64,000 bases of DNA from Augochlora pura (GCF_028453695.1 NC_135775.1:21672545-21736544), one strand, 5' to 3'; positions 26,001 through 40,140 are shown, numbered from the stretch's first letter. Numbers and translations: made by a program. The notes: generated by a model from the sequence alone, not told the origin.

Positions 26001-26545
26001 TTACATTTTAAGAAAATTTTGTCACTTTACAATAATTGTACGTTCCATAATACACGTATTGTTAAATACAACACTCATTTCCACTCTAAATATAGAGTGA
26101 CCGAAGGTTGAAGTTATAAGCACTCCCACGAATTCGACATCTACGAACGCACACACACATACGTACATCGTATGAGTTATCAGCGCCATTGCATGCCACG
26201 GTTTATTATTTACTTGATCGTGTTGCAATTAAGATGCAAATAATTGTTTACCGAAGTAAATCACGATTGTCAAAGAATTTGAAACAAACCATTCGAAATA
26301 CCATTAAATAATTGTTCGAAGAGATGTCTTAAAAGTGACGTAAGTTTGAAAATGTTTAAGGACAAGTTCGATAGATTGTCACCTGTCCGTTGTCATTTGT
26401 GATAATCGGCATGGGACGTGCCAACTCACCTATTATCAGTTAGATACTATTTGTATTACGACGGCATGTGTTTATTAAAGGATTGCTTATAGCTTACAAT
26501 GAAATAGATTTTTATAGTAAGTCTGTAAAAGAGAATCGCGTTACG
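23048..26545. promoter_or_regulatory. Divergent foi / MON2 upstream region
   Basis: Contains the foi 5' UTR intron (acceptor at 23056/23057), about 1.3 kb of very AT-rich sequence without features, and a CpG-rich patch from about 24430 to 25310 that is the likely foi promoter and first exon. At 25291-25300 lies the palindrome TGCGCATGCG, matching the core of the NRF-1/Ewg site, with a CCAAT box at 25280-25284. The MON2 promoter is presumably within 26100-26545. Its first in-frame ATG is at 26546. No coding sequence is supported in the interval. Confidence 0.55.
25291..25300. promoter_or_regulatory. NRF-1/Ewg-like palindrome with adjacent CCAAT box
   Basis: TGCGCATGCG matches the core of the NRF-1 binding consensus (Erect wing in flies). 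A CCAAT sequence lies 7 bp upstream at 25280-25284. Position in a CpG-rich patch between two divergent genes supports promoter function; binding is inferred. Confidence 0.4.
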
Positions 26546-29500
26546 ATGGCGAACGCAGCTGTCGGGACAAACCCGGAAAATATTTCCAAATTTTTGGAGT
26601 CACTGCAAACTGATTTGAAAGCCCTCGCTTCTGAAACGAAGAAGAAGTATCCTCACATCAAAGAAGTATGTACTTATTCAGGTTTTATTGAATAGTTAAA
26701 TGTTTATTTTAACGTAACGTTTAATGAGAAAGTGAGGTTAGTTCGCAAAACTCTTAAGAAGCATTCTAAAAAATGACTATGGATGTAATAGACCTTATTA
26801 TCATAATATTTACATAAATTATAATACTACCATGATATTTATTTATATGTACTTTATTTTAGTCATGTGAAGAGGGAATAACAAAAATAAGAACTACGTC
26901 AAATGCCTCTGGTACTCCTATTTATTACATTGTAAATCAAATCTTATATCCTTTGGTTCAAGGCTGTGAAAGCAAAGATGTGAAGATTATTAAGGTATAT
27001 TTCTAAGGATGAGATGTTTTTATCCTCATTTAATTTCTATCATATTAAATTATTTCAAACTATATTCTTTCATATTGTTTTAGTTTTGTTTAACTATAAT
27101 GCAAAGGTTAATTACACAACAAGCTGTTGATCAAAAAGGTGCACGCTACATTACAGACACATTATGGATGTTGATGGAGTCTGGTACAGAAGAAGTCAAA
27201 GTATTACAGACTGTAACTTTGTTACTCACAAGTAACACCATTGTGCATGGTGAAACACTTGCAAGGGTAATAATCTGCAATGGGCTTTAAATTAAAATTT
27301 GTGCCTTAAAGGATAAGTATACCATGTGGTTTAATTTTCAGAATCTAGTTCTTTGCTTTCGTTTACATTTTACAAAAGATAGTACAACAATCAACACAGC
27401 AGGAGCTACTGTAAGACAGCTAGTGTCATTGGTGTTTGAACGTGTTGTTGTAGAAGATGAACAAAGTCCAGATAATGAAGACTCAGATGACATTAATTTA
27501 GAAGAACTGAAAATCCCTACTAATCAAGCACCTAAAGGTTTAGGTCCATGTGCTGCTGATGCATATTTAATGTTTCAGGTAGGCACACTGAGATTCTTTA
27601 TTAGATTACATTATAAAATTAATTTTTTAATATTTTTTCATAGGATTTAGTTCAATTGGTAAATGCAGATCAACCCTACTGGTTAATTGGTATTACTGAG
27701 ATGACACGTACATTTGGATTGGAATTATTAGAGTCTGTTTTAACAAACTTCTCCTCAGTTTTTTTCAAGGTAGTTATATCTGACAATTAAATCGAATATC
27801 ATTGATAAATCAGTGATGATTTTTACAGCATCCAGAATTTAGTTTCCTCTTGAAAGAAAGGGTTTGCGCACTCGTTATTAAACTTTTTTCACCAAATATC
27901 AAATATCGTAATTCTGTTCCGGCATCTCTACAACAAGCTACACCTTTGGATAAGCCTTATTTCCCTATTAGTATGAGACTTCTTAGGGTCGTGTCCATAT
28001 TAATACAGAAATATCATTCCCTTTTGGTAAGTAAAATATTTTAAGTTACAGTTATCAAATATTTTTCGTATATCATTATGTGAAATATTTATTGTGAAAT
28101 TTGATATTTTCAGGTAACAGAATGTGAAATATTTTTATCCTTGATTGTGAAATTTTTGGATCCAGACAAACCAACTTGGCAGAGAGCTTTAGCACTGGAG
28201 GTTTTACATAAGATGACAGTGCAAGCCGATCTTCTTACAAACTTCTGTGAATGTTATGACTTAAAACCTCATGCAACTAATATCTTCCAAGATATTGTAA
28301 ATAGTTTGGGCGCCTATGTGCATAGTCTTTTCGTTAATCCTCAAATGATGAATCAGAGTAATATGGGTAATTTTAAATTTATTAATAATTTTTATATTTT
28401 TAAACCAAATGATATTGATAGTTCCATAATACAGCGGCAGGTACAACAATGCCACAAAATACTGCGTCTCCGTTATTCACGGGAATGCCAATTGGTCCAG
28501 GTGTGTCACCACAGCCTGGTTTTTATTCCCGTGGCATTTGGTTGCCGGTAGTCGCAACCTTCACAAGTGGTCAAGCGAAATCTACTTAGTAAGTAGATTT
28601 ATGACCTCACATTTCTGTATTTCTAAAAATAATACTTTCACCAAAAATAATTTTCAGTTTGGATATGCTCGATAAAGGTGAACCACCACAAATACCAATA
28701 GGCTATGGAATCAGTATAGCTTATGCATGTTTATTGGACATTATACGATCCATTGCTCTTGCTATTAATGGCTCCGGCGAAGCTATGACAGGAAATCAAT
28801 CATACAAACCGATCGAGTCTGAACGAAAACTTCATGCTCAGCTCATCAATTCGAGTTGGTGCGGTTTATTAGCCGCATTAAGCCCTTTGATTGATGCTAG
28901 GTACATAAATATTATTTCCCATGGCATAAAACTGCTCTAAAACATTTATATAACCAATTTGTATTTGATTCTAATTACACCAGTACCGACGAATCTGCGA
29001 CAGAAAATGTACTGAAAGCTATCCAAATCTTCGCATCTTTATGTGGACAATTGGAATTGCAAACTCCTCGTGATGCGTTCATCACAGCAATATGTAAAGC
29101 CTCATTGCCACCCCATTATGCGTTGACAGTTCTGTACAATGCTCCACAAGGCATACCAAGTGCAAGACAACAGGAGTCTGCTCAGTATAATTTGACTATG
29201 GGAGAACCAGACTACCGACAACAGGTTGTAGCTGTTGGTACTCCTCTACCTACTGCATCTTTGCCTGTTGGTATGTAAAAATAACAAAAGCCTAAATAGC
29301 TGTGTCTAATATATAGCAGACTTTATTAAATTATATTATGATTAAATAGGTGCACACCAGGGCCCTGTGATGCTAACAGCAAAGAACTTACAATGCATGC
29401 GCGCATTATTATCACTTGCCCATTGCCATGGCAGTATACTTGGTGGTGCATGGCATCTGGTACTTACAACATTGCAGCATCTTGTCTGGATACTCGGTTT

Positions 29501-32500
29501 AAAACCTTCTACAGGAGGATCCTTGAAAGCTGGTAGGACTGCTGCAGATCCAAATGCAGTACTTACAAATGCAGTAATGGCGGATCTACCTGTCCTCAGC
29601 GCCATGCTTAGTAGATTATTTGAAAGTAGTCAGCATTTAGACGACGTAGCTCTTCATCATTTAATAGATGCTCTTTGCAAACTGAGCCATGAAGCCATGG
29701 AACTAGCTTATTCTAATCGGGTAAGTAATAACATGTTTATAATATATACTTCTTTCAAGTTGTACAAATATATGATAAATGTCTATATTAGGAACCATCG
29801 TTGTTCGCTGTTGCCAAACTGTTGGAAACTGGATTGGTGAATTTGCCTAGAGTGGAGGTTTTATGGAGACCATTAACGAATCACTTGCTGGAAGTTTGTC
29901 AACATCCGCACATTCGTATGAGGGAGTGGGGAGTGGAAGCTATTACATACCTTGTTAAAATGGCACTTCAACATAAATATCCTCAGCCTTTGCGTGATAA
30001 TCAAGTACATATGTTTATTCGTGACAACGTATTCAAGTTCATTCAATTATATCAACTTCTATTAGAATAAAGCATTCAAATTTGGTTCATACTTTTTACA
30101 TAGAAGTTGCAGACGTTACTATTAGGACCACTGTCCGAGTTGTCATCGGTGCGCCATGGTGACGTGAGGCAACGTCAATTGGAATGTGTTCTACAAGTTC
30201 TACATGGTGCTGGAGAGACATTATATCATGGTTGGCCCTTGGTACTTGGTATCATCGGAGCAGTGTCTGATCACCATGGGTATATCTTGCATATTACTTA
30301 AATGAATCTAGACCTGACATTATTAAATAACATTCCTCATTGTGACGTTTTACAGGGAGGCTTTAGTTAGAATAGCTTTTCAGTGTTTACAATTGGTAGT
30401 AACTGATTTTCTGCCAGTGATGCCTTGGCGGTGTCTTCCACTTTGCGTCGACACGGCTGCCAAATTTGGTTCACAAACTCAAGAATTAAATATTTCACTG
30501 ACTGCTGTTGGATTGATGGTAAGAACGAATTTCTTACGACAGCATCCAATATTTGAACTATGTAACTGCATGTGTGTTAATCATGGTATTGCTTGTGCAT
30601 TTCTTTTCAATCGTACAAGAGATGAGAAGTGAAGTTAAAAGTTTCAAGCCATGGAATTCCATTGGAATATATCAGATCAAGAAAACATGATCAAAAGACG
30701 CGCTCATCCAATTGTAGAAGAATTACAAGTGCCTAACGTTGTTAAAGTCCGAGCAAAAATATCTTGAACGACTGAAATTACAATCAAGGCAGTTAAATAA
30801 AATAAACAGTTTTTATCGTTTATAGCATTCACAGATTAAAGTAGATAAACGAATCTATAGACCATGTACATTTAACTTGTTCATAGAAAGTCCAATTTAT
30901 TAATTTCTTTGTGTGTCTCTACAGTGGAATATAAGCGATTATTTTTATCAAAATCAAGAGAAACTTTGCGTTTCTTTGAAAGGAGATTCTTCGTCTGTAT
31001 TTCCGGATTTTCCTGGAACAACAAATATGCCGGCGTTTGATAAGCTTTGGATGTGCCTATACACAAGATTAGGTAATGAGTAATATCTGAGTAAAGCAAT
31101 GTTGGAATTACAATAAAAAATGGACAGTATAAAAAATACTGTTCTGTTTTCAAGGTGATTTATGCGTGGATCCACGACCAGCAGTACGCAAGTCAGCCAG
31201 TCAAACTTTATTTTCAACAATATCCGCACATGGTAGTCTGTTGCACCAGCCAACATGGCAGGCTGTGCTCTGGCAAGTTCTTTTTCCATTATTGGATAAA
31301 GTTAGGAGTTTATCTAATTCTGCTAGCAGTGAAAAGGTTGACACTAGTGGAAACATACTTATTCATCATAGTCGAAACACAGCACAAAAGCAATGGGCTG
31401 AAACACAGGTAATAATATATATTGGATACTAATTGTTTGTATTATAACAGTGGATTTTTTCTTTTGAGATATCATTGTAAGATAATTAGATAGTTTAAAT
31501 CTATTTTTAAAAGTATTCTGTTAGTGAATAGAATTAATTTTATAGGTACTGACGTTGAGTGGCGTTGGGAGAGTATTTAATACAAAACGCCAGCTTTTAC
31601 AAATGTTGGGCGATTTTCCTAGAGCTTGGTCGCTTTTGCTAGAGTTTATAGAAAATTCTGCACTTAGTAAAAATAACGAGGTACAGTACTAACATTGATT
31701 TTTCTTGCAAAAGGAAATAGCGATACTTAAACTTGAAATGTAAATCTATAGGTATCGTTGGCAGCTTTGAAATCGTTTCAAGAGATTTTATACCTTCAAA
31801 AAGGTAGTGATAGCAATGAGGTAATACAATCGAATGATTCTGAAGCATTATGGGTTGTCGCATGGCGTGTGTGGCTTAATATTGGAATGGAAAGTACAAC
31901 CCCACCGCAAGAAGGCGAAACGGAACCCTACATACCGTCGCAAGCGTTTTTAACAGCATTAGTTCACATATTTCCAGCTGTTTTTCAACACATCAGAAAC
32001 AAGTACATTTTTATACAATATATTAGCGCTTATCCACGATTATTTAATAATCTTTTTAAATCTCATTATCTTTCCTTCTCAGATTCACTGGACCGGATTT
32101 GCAAAAGCTTTGCATAGTACTGAAAAATGCTGTGGCAGTTCCGGTGCATGGTGAGTCAACGCCATTCATTTTACCTACAATGCCAGATGTCGTCCTTACT
32201 CATTTACAGGACGGTGTGCTCCATTCTATGGAGCTTCTACAAAAAGTTTGTAATTTCTTCTTCTCTCCTGATTTATTTACTTCTACGTATAACTAATTCG
32301 AATATTGTTTTATAGGAAGCGTTAAATGGACCCGACAATCTGCGAACAATGATTGTTCTAATCTTTCTGCAGCTTCTCAGCTTTTCCAAATTGGCTTGCG
32401 AAGCACCCACGTATGGTAAAATACCAACGAAACATATTTCTCAAGTTAGAGGTTTCTCAGTAGTACGTGTCTGCGCTTCAAGTATTTTATTATCTTGCTG

Positions 32501-34078
32501 AACGAATATTAATTAAAATATCTTATTAATTTAGACTGACTGGGTCACCATGAATTATGTTCCTTTCGGAGAGAAAGCTCTGTCGATGGTCGTGACGCTT
32601 TATCAAAAGACGGCGCATGAGGCAGCAGTAATAGAAGGGCAAGTTTTGAAGCACATTATAGAAGCGTTACACGTGCCTTTATCGATGAAATATGCTTGTC
32701 CGTCACCGACTACTTGGAAACTAGCTGTTACTAGTCTACTTGCTGTTTTACATACTGGTCTGCCACTGGCCAGAAAATGTCCAGAACAATTTCAGAGTAT
32801 GTGGCCAGAACTTGCGAGTACCTTAGATGATTTTTTATTCCCCAAAAGGTAACATTAACAAATTTTTGAAACAACAGTTTAATTGAACAGAAATTATAAC
32901 GTGTTTTCTTATCACAGTGTATTGAATGTGGAACGCGGTGTAGAAGAGATTCAAGCAGACGAAGCTGTAGATTGTCAAGTGATGGAACTTTTGCGTGATG
33001 AAGTTTTGCCACATTCACAATATATACCTCATCAGTTTATCTTACGTGTGGTAATGCTCTTAAATAAAGGCTCTATACATTCAGCAACCACAGCAAACAT
33101 TGGTATGTAGTGTTGATATTTAAATATCGGAATACTTCAAACAATATATTCTGTTTCTAATACTGTTTTTATTTTTTAAATAGAAAATAATGGCGAAACA
33201 AAATTGAGGGAAGAGTTCGCGAAAACTTGCTTCGAAACATTGCTACAATTTTCTCTTCTGGATGGTCTAAATACTGAATCGGAGCACGATTCATCAAAAA
33301 ATACTGAAAACGACGAAGGAGGAGTAGCTGGAAGATTGGCAGTCACTGCTCTTCTTCATAGGTTCCAAGAAGTATTGCGGCGGTATATAGAAAATGAAAG
33401 GCGTAGTGGAAAATGTCCATTACCCAGGTAATGGTTTCGTTATTTTTTTCACGCCTTCTCTTTTTTATATTTAGTGATATTACACAGTTGTGTTATCACC
33501 TCTGTCAAATGTGATGATTTTTTATTTATTTTTAAGTACTTATTATATGAACCTTTTCTAGGTACAGATTGTCAGAAATATCATTTGTTTTGAAAGCAGT
33601 GGCGACGCTTGTTGTGTCATTAAAAAAGGCACCTCCAAATAAAGGTAATTCGAATTTAAAATCGAAACGAAAATATGATTCTACTAATAAGACGACTTAA
33701 TTACCTATTCATGTTTGATGTTTCATTCTTAACTTCACATGTAGTGTAGAACTAGGCTCTTCAATTGTTAAAAATAACTCATATTATTAAAAGCTAGTTT
33801 CGACAAATCAAATAAAAGTTAAAAAGTAATTTGATGCAAAGGATTATATTTTAATAGTTTCCTAGAAAATTTGGTATTACTCTAAAAAAATTTAATTTAA
33901 TTTTTCAGTTGAAAAATCCGTTTGGGAGCAACTGATTGGATTATATCCCTGTTTAGTAGAATGTACAATTGCTACTGCATCTGGTCAAGTTTCAAGATCT
34001 TTACGCGAAGCTTTGCTGCAATACCATGATCTGTTGAGGCCACCAATTCAAAATTCCACAACGTCCAATGGTGTTTGA
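26546..34078 (+). CDS. MON2: MON2 homolog (Golgi/endosome trafficking scaffold)
   Basis: Exons: 26546-26665, 26863-26994, 27084-27266, 27342-27578, 27644-27769, 27829-28026, 28114-28366, 28435-28588, 28658-28900, 28984-29270, 29350-29720, 29792-30004, 30104-30279, 30356-30518, 30925-31072, 31155-31408, 31546-31680, 31752-32002, 32083-32245, 32316-32462, 32535-32848, 32918-33102, 33184-33427, 33562-33644, 33909-34078. All GT-AG, every phase checks, 1649 aa against about 1718 in human. Diagnostic segments run in order: the N-terminal DCB-like part (FLESLQTDLKALASETKKKY; LCFRLHFTKD), the HUS-like part (YWLIGITEMTRTFGLELLES; LLKERVCALVIKLFSPNIKY), then WPLVLGIIGAVS, DPRPAVRKSASQTLFSTI, ILIHHSRNTAQKQWAET, NYVPFGEKAL, and the C-terminal MLNKGSIHS and SGKCPLPR blocks. 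Family knowledge: a large HEAT/ARM-repeat relative of BIG/GBF ARF-GEFs lacking Sec7, acting with DOPEY and flippase at trans-Golgi/endosomes; fly mon2 also acts in oocyte pole plasm. Exon 8 encodes a Pro/Gly/Thr-rich insert. Confidence 0.97.
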
Positions 34079-34508
34079 CCACTACATTCTTTACTTCTAT
34101 CTCGAAATAGTGATGTTTGCTACAGCGCCCAGTAGTGAACTTGTCGTAACTATGGTTACATGTATAATAAAATTCGATACAAAGTTTTTACTTCCACGTA
34201 CGCTTAAGACGAAGTGTGCAGTACCAAGGTGAAGTAACGCTAGCAATATTTTCATCTATACGTGCTAAAAAATTTTTCTCTTCATATATTTCTCATCGCT
34301 GTTTTAACAAGTGAAGAAACACAATGCCATTTTTTGTTTATAAGATAAAAAATTATTTTGATTTTATAAATTGCAGTAGTTTTTTTATAGATACATGGTT
34401 GCTATTACTAGACTAGCTATAAAGTACAAAAAGAAACAACTTCAGTTATTTATATTAAATTTCCAAAATGTCTGTTGTTTTATGTAATTATGATCATAGA
34501 AAGAGGCC

Positions 34509-34531
34509 TTTCCTTCGTCGGGAAGGAAAGT
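34509..34531 (+). other. Perfect 9-bp stem-loop in MON2 3' UTR
   Basis: CTTTCCTTC (34509-34517) pairs exactly with GAAGGAAAG (34523-34531) around a 5-nt loop GTCGG. It lies between the two candidate poly(A) signals of MON2, so it would be present only in the longer transcript. Confidence 0.6.
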
Positions 34532-34967
34532 TTCGACATAACGGAACAATACTACACCACATGTGACATTTAAGGATAATGAAAGCTGCATATAATTTCT
34601 TTTGCATTTGACATTATCATCTATAAACAGCAAAAGCTTACGTAATATTATGTGGTCTTATATGTGAGTGAAATAGCACATTAGGAAGTCGAAGCAAGTA
34701 TACAGAAGATTGTATTAAATAGCTAATTCGTAAGTGCAAAGTAATTAATAACTACAATTTATACACATGCCATTCTGCTGTACATAGTTGATGTACAAGT
34801 TGGCTTTTTCTAATACACATTGTAAATATCAAACTAATCATGATTAGTATACAGTATAAGACGATTTTATAAATAATATAAAATTATTATTCGCTATTCT
34901 TACAATGATATATAATATCGAAAAAAAGATTTATGATATAATAATGTAAATAGCTACACAAAAATTC

Positions 34968-34973
34968 AATAAA
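34968..34973 (+). promoter_or_regulatory. Distal poly(A) signal of MON2
   Basis: AATAAA about 890 nt after the MON2 stop, followed by T-rich sequence. A second AATAAA at 34166-34171, only about 90 nt after the stop, could serve a short-UTR form. Confidence 0.45.
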
Positions 34974-35699
34974 AGTCTGAAATATTTATTGCTATTTTTG
35001 TATAGAATTCGCGTTATCGTATTTTTTTGAGCTTCGTTTTTTTTTATATATTTTCATGATTCGTCGACATGTAAATAACAATAGTTTTATTATATACTAA
35101 CATCTAAATATAAATATTATTTCAACAAATTTTGTAACACATTTATATTATGTTAGCCACAGTGATGAGCAAAAACAAACATACACCTTTCAAAATCGAT
35201 TACTTTTTCTTAAATTCTATCAAGTGACGAATTTTTTGATATACTACAAGAACTAATTTAATCAATCGGTCTATTGATCGAATTTTAAAAAAGTTATCCT
35301 GTTTTAAAAGGTACTGACTCAGTTTTGTTCTTTACTGCATACAATGGCATAGTCGTGATTAATGTAGCTGTAGCATATAATAACACTACATAAAATTTAT
35401 TTTGATCTACATAAAATATTGTAAATAGCATAGTTCTGCGAGTGGTATGTACTTGGTTTGATTTCTTTTAATGGGCAAGCGCCGTTGTAAAAATTAGAAG
35501 GAAGCCTCTTCAAAAGGTAGATGTCGCCTTGGTAACCGGAAAACTTCTAGAAGTAAATCAAGTTTCAGTAAAACCGTGTCGCAAAATAATAATTCTACTT
35601 CTTCAACATAAATTTTTCTGTCGTATAATAAATAAATACAATAAATTTTCTTGTCGTGCCAACATCTTGAAATACATCGAATAGGAAGAAGTATCTCCT

Positions 35700-35861
35700 T
35701 TGATTCATGATGTATTTTCGAGCGACGCCGCAGCCATGATTGTTTAGTTTCGGGGGGATGAAAAGTGAACGCGAGCGAGGGATTTGAATGAAACGCGTAC
35801 GAACATAACGTGCCGACTTATTTCTGTGTTTAACGAGCGTGCCGGTTACTTCAGAGATATG
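35700..35861 (+). promoter_or_regulatory. Probable CTDSPL2 non-coding first exon / promoter
   Basis: A CpG-rich stretch upstream of CTDSPL2 ends in a strong splice donor (GATATG/GTAAGC, exon end 35861). It would splice to the acceptor at 37095/37096, 23 nt before the start codon. The 5' boundary is unknown. The evidence is composition and splice-site quality only. Confidence 0.4.
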
Positions 35862-37118
35862 GTAAGCGATAGCATTACTTCGTGTATCGGTTAAGTGTCC
35901 ATCCCGGACGAATAGTTTTCGCGCGAATTTTCAGGTGTTACGATTGTTGTTGGGTGCCGCCGCTACCGCGGCGCAACATTGCACTTTCAAACTTTCGATC
36001 GATTTGTACCCGATGTTGGGACTGTAAAGTAAAATACCTATCGAATATGGGCGACTTTTCCCGCGACTTTCTTTCGATTTCTCGACGATCAATTGGTCTC
36101 TTGTATGAATTGACTGTCGTTTTTCCATAAACGTTCGAAAACGTAACCGGGTATTACACCGCATATAAATCGATATATACTTATAAGTGTATGCTGTATG
36201 TGTGCGTGCATAGGCGCGTTTGTCTGTGTTTTGCTTGGTGTGACGCTCGAACGTTTGTATGTATACATGCATCTATACAGGTACTACAAGGAATCGTGGT
36301 TCAGGAACGCCCCTTTTTACGATACGATCGAATTTCTTTCCCGCGCAATTTCTGAGATATAATAAAATATTAATTATTCGGAATTTTCAATTATATGTAA
36401 TCGTTTCGATTGATATGTAGCTCGATTTTAACACGACTGTATAATTATTCTTGCTTGAGCGATGATTTATGTCATCGTAACAAGACTTTTAATTTATGTT
36501 AATTGCGATGCTTTTCAGAAAATGTATGACATATCTAATGGATATGAATAATTAATGATTGGGGAAAATAGAAGATTTTTAAATGCGTCTATCACATATA
36601 CGTATATATATACGACTGCTTTATATTGGCAAAGATATTATTCCACTTTTATAATGCAATTTCGATTTTGATGTTGATGGGTGTGTTAGTTAAATATATG
36701 TTTAATATAGCTTTTTTAATCAAATGGAAACATTTGAAATAGTAGATTGTTGAATACTACATAGGAAGCATTTCATTTAAGCTTATAAATGTTTCCTGCG
36801 TTTAATGTTTGCTAAAGATAGCATATTACTAAATCAGTTATCACACTTAGTAGTAGGAGAATATTTTTAGTCAAAGCCTGATGTGCTCTTATGTAAAATA
36901 TGTATCAGAAAGAGGTGAATGAATATATGAATCATGTTACTATATTAATAAAGATACAAATAAAACACAAGACATCTTTAATATTTCATATTTTCTACTT
37001 TGCTCTATTTTCACTTGAACAAAAAGAAATAAAACACATATAACACTTGTTATTATGTTCTTTGTTATGTCTTACAAGTATAATAATTTGTTTTAGGAAA
37101 TTTAGACATTTCTTTGAA

Positions 37119-39524
37119 ATGTGGTTACGAAGTGAACATGTTAGCAGAAGACTGCGTGGTCGTTTAAACATAAGCAGTATATCCAGATCAAAAATTTCAA
37201 ATCATCGAATACAGTTCAGCAGTCTAAGGAAACTTCCATCAATTGGTAATAATAGTCATCGTATTAATAAACCAAATAAATGCAGCAGATTAACACGCTG
37301 GAGACGTAGATGCACACATTTCCTGAAAGAAGTAAGCATCAACAAGTTACTTAAGTTAGAAACTTGAATTATCTTCCGTGTACATGACACATTCATCTTT
37401 CGTATGATCATGGTACTGTTATTCGCTTATTATAAATGATCTTTGCAGGTCATTTATTAAAACAAAACTTGACTGTTTCTTAAAAAAGAAATACTTTCTA
37501 ACTAATCAGCGATTAATGGTTAAAAAGAGTGACTGACTAACTCACAAGGATGTTATGTAATTAGATTTGTTAGACCTACAATCGAAGCCATTTGGTTACT
37601 ATAAGGAAGCCAATTCAGTTTTGTTAAAAAGATTGTTATCTTCGTAGGCTTGTAAAGAAAATGTTTTACATTTTGCGAAGTCTACACCTATTAGACGAGA
37701 GAGAGGACCTCGTAGAAGAAAATGCATAAAGCGGTCAATGGTTACTTCAACTCCGTTACATCGATCAGCTCAAAAAGATGCAGTTGCTGTAAGTTATTAA
37801 AAATCATAAATAATCTAATTAGATTACGACGCATTTTTTTTTACGCGATGAAACTTGTATGATTTACAATCCTTTCAGCCATCAAAATGCACAACAGTAT
37901 CAAAAGTTTCTGAAGAATCTAAAGAAAACTGGAATACAACTATTCTATCCCTGTATTCATCGATTTTAAACACAGATGCCTGCTGTTCCTCAATATCCAC
38001 TATACATGATTTCAAGCCTTCCATTCCAAGTGTATCATCACTGACAAATCTAATGCCTCCAGCATCTATAGGATCACACACAGACCTTTCATGTGCATTA
38101 GATGATGAAGAAAACAAGAATAATGGTACACAAATTCATTGTGACACTATGAATCAGTTTATTTGAAATATGAATTAAATACTATTTCGTTTGATTACAG
38201 ATTCCAGTTCAGTTTATTACACTGCTCCTTGTTTGGAAACAGACACACCTGATGAATACTATAATTTAATACATTCTACATCTATGTATGGAACTCGTAC
38301 TTTCCCAGCAGACAAGTATTTTCCAAATGGAAAATACGCACTTAGCAACAATAATGAGAATAGCAGTAATTTATCGAAAAATCAATATTCACTCGACAGT
38401 CATTCACCGAAATATGAGTCAGGGTTTAATACTACGAAGTATAATGCATCAACCATGTACAGTATAAATCATCATCATTCATCTGACACAAATGGGAACG
38501 TTACGGAAAAATATGATTCCGATGATATCGATAGCGATTACCATGATGGCGAATATATGGAGGTCGGAAGCGAGGAAATAGTAGAAAGTTGCGATGTAGA
38601 GAATATGGTTACTCATGTTCAGGAAGACTGGGAGCCATTCGACCCTTATGTCTTCATCAAGCATTTACCACCCTTAACCCCGGCAATGAGAGCTAGATGT
38701 CCTGCTCTTCCACTTAAAACACGCAGCAGTCCAGAATTTAGTCTAGTATTAGATTTGGTACGTTTACTTTCGAGCCGAATTTTAACTTATAAAAATTTTG
38801 AATGGCCTTTTGAACTAAAAAAATTAAGAATTTTTGAGTAGAGATATATATTTTTGTTATATAGGATGAAACGTTGGTTCACTGCAGTTTACAAGAACTT
38901 TCGGATGCAGCGTTTCGTTTTCCAGTTGTCTTTCAAGATGTAACATACACCGTGTTTGTCAGAACACGACCATACTTTCGTGAATTTTTAGAACATGTTT
39001 CATCATTATACGAAGTCATTCTTTTTACCGCGAGTAAGCGTGTTTACGCAAACAAGTTAATGAATCTGTTAGATCCAACAAGGAAATTGATAAAGTATCG
39101 TCTGTTCAGAGAACACTGTGTTTGTGTTAACGGAAATTATATCAAAGATCTGTCTATATTGGGTAGAGATTTATCCAAAACTGTTATTATTGATAATAGT
39201 CCTCAAGCATTTGGATATCAGGTAAATATGAATTGGTAAAAAATATTTGGAATTTTTTCTTATTCTTAACAAATATTTCTATTACAGTTGGAAAATGGTA
39301 TCCCTATAGAGAGCTGGTTCGCTGACCGTTCGGATAATGAGCTAATGAAGTTGTTACCTTTTTTAGAGAACTTAGTAAGCTGGGTGAGTATTCGTATTTA
39401 ATAATTAACTTGTTTCTGTGCAATACCGTTATTAATGTACAAAATATTAATTTTGTAGGGAGGAGATGTTAGACCACGCATTAGAGAACAGTTTCGACTT
39501 TTTAGTTTTTTACCACCAGATTAA
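37119..39524 (+). CDS. CTDSPL2: CTD small phosphatase-like protein 2 (HAD/SCP family)
   Basis: Exons: 37119-37331, 37648-37788, 37879-38125, 38201-38757, 38865-39221, 39288-39383, 39459-39524; GT-AG, phases consistent, 558 aa (human about 466). The C-terminal ~180 residues form an FCP1/SCP-type HAD phosphatase domain. The catalytic DLDET motif (residues 385-389, DxDxT) is split by intron 4; the exon runs on through LVHCSL, VRTRPYFREFLE, LFTASKRVYANKL, FREHCVCVNGNYIKDL and DNSPQAFGYQ, ending FLPPD as in vertebrate CTDSPL2. Upstream, DWEPFDPYVFIKHLPPLT is the conserved lead-in. The N-terminal ~330 residues are disordered: first Arg/Lys-rich (possible nuclear localisation), then Ser/Asn/Thr-rich. 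Family knowledge: a Mg-dependent phosphatase of Ser/Thr proteins, implicated in RNA polymerase II CTD and SMAD signalling. The N-terminal start is the first ATG in its exon and less certain than the domain. Confidence 0.94.
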
Positions 39525-40140
39525 TTTAGGTACTAAGCACAATATTAATGTGGAAGAATCAGCCTACATAGGTATTTATACGTATGTACATCATAAAAAT
39601 GCGTGCAATAATACACGTCAAAAAATTATATAATTTGCAATAATAATCATATTTATAAGTACGTCCAGTGAAAAAGATGTTTAACAGAAGAAATAATTGC
39701 TTTTGCAAGGATATTTATATTGATTTATTCATGATGAATTTGATTGTATTATATCGTCCAAATATGGATGATACTTCTCAAAGAAGTATTTCCCCCATAA
39801 TTTCGTCTAAATTAATCTTATAACATTAATGTGAGACATTTGAAAATTAACATTTTAATACTTTGAAATTGCGTTGTTAAGAATCATCAATCAACAACAT
39901 AGTAAATATTAGAAACTATATCTATTAAACTTTGGGCAGGTACCAATCAATTAAAATGATAGATAACGAAACTTTATAGCTCACAGACCAATCAAGATTT
40001 AATAACATTGACTGCTAGAGCTTATTTATACCTTTCATACTGTATATCATTTTTAGTATTTTCCGTAAAAATTTTGAAGAAAACTAGGTTCATTTATTCA
40101 TTATTAAAAGAGCTCTAGTAGTAAAAATTTGAATAAATAC

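Larger units (their letters stand above)
34079..37118. other. MON2 3' UTR and CTDSPL2 5' region
   Basis: The left half is MON2 3' UTR, with candidate AATAAA signals at 34166-34171 and 34968-34973 (two-site polyadenylation is plausible). It includes a perfect 9-bp stem-loop at 34509-34531. A GC-richer patch at about 35700-36290 is the likely CTDSPL2 promoter and non-coding first exon, ending at a GTAAGC donor at 35861/35862. The acceptor TTGTTTTAG at 37095/37096 opens the first coding exon. No other coding sequence is seen. Confidence 0.55.

Noticed and set aside
28141..28551. 136-codon open frame read straight through in MON2
   Set aside because: It reads through an intron (28367-28434). Splicing the flanking exons restores the conserved MON2 reading frame, so the continuous ORF is an artefact.
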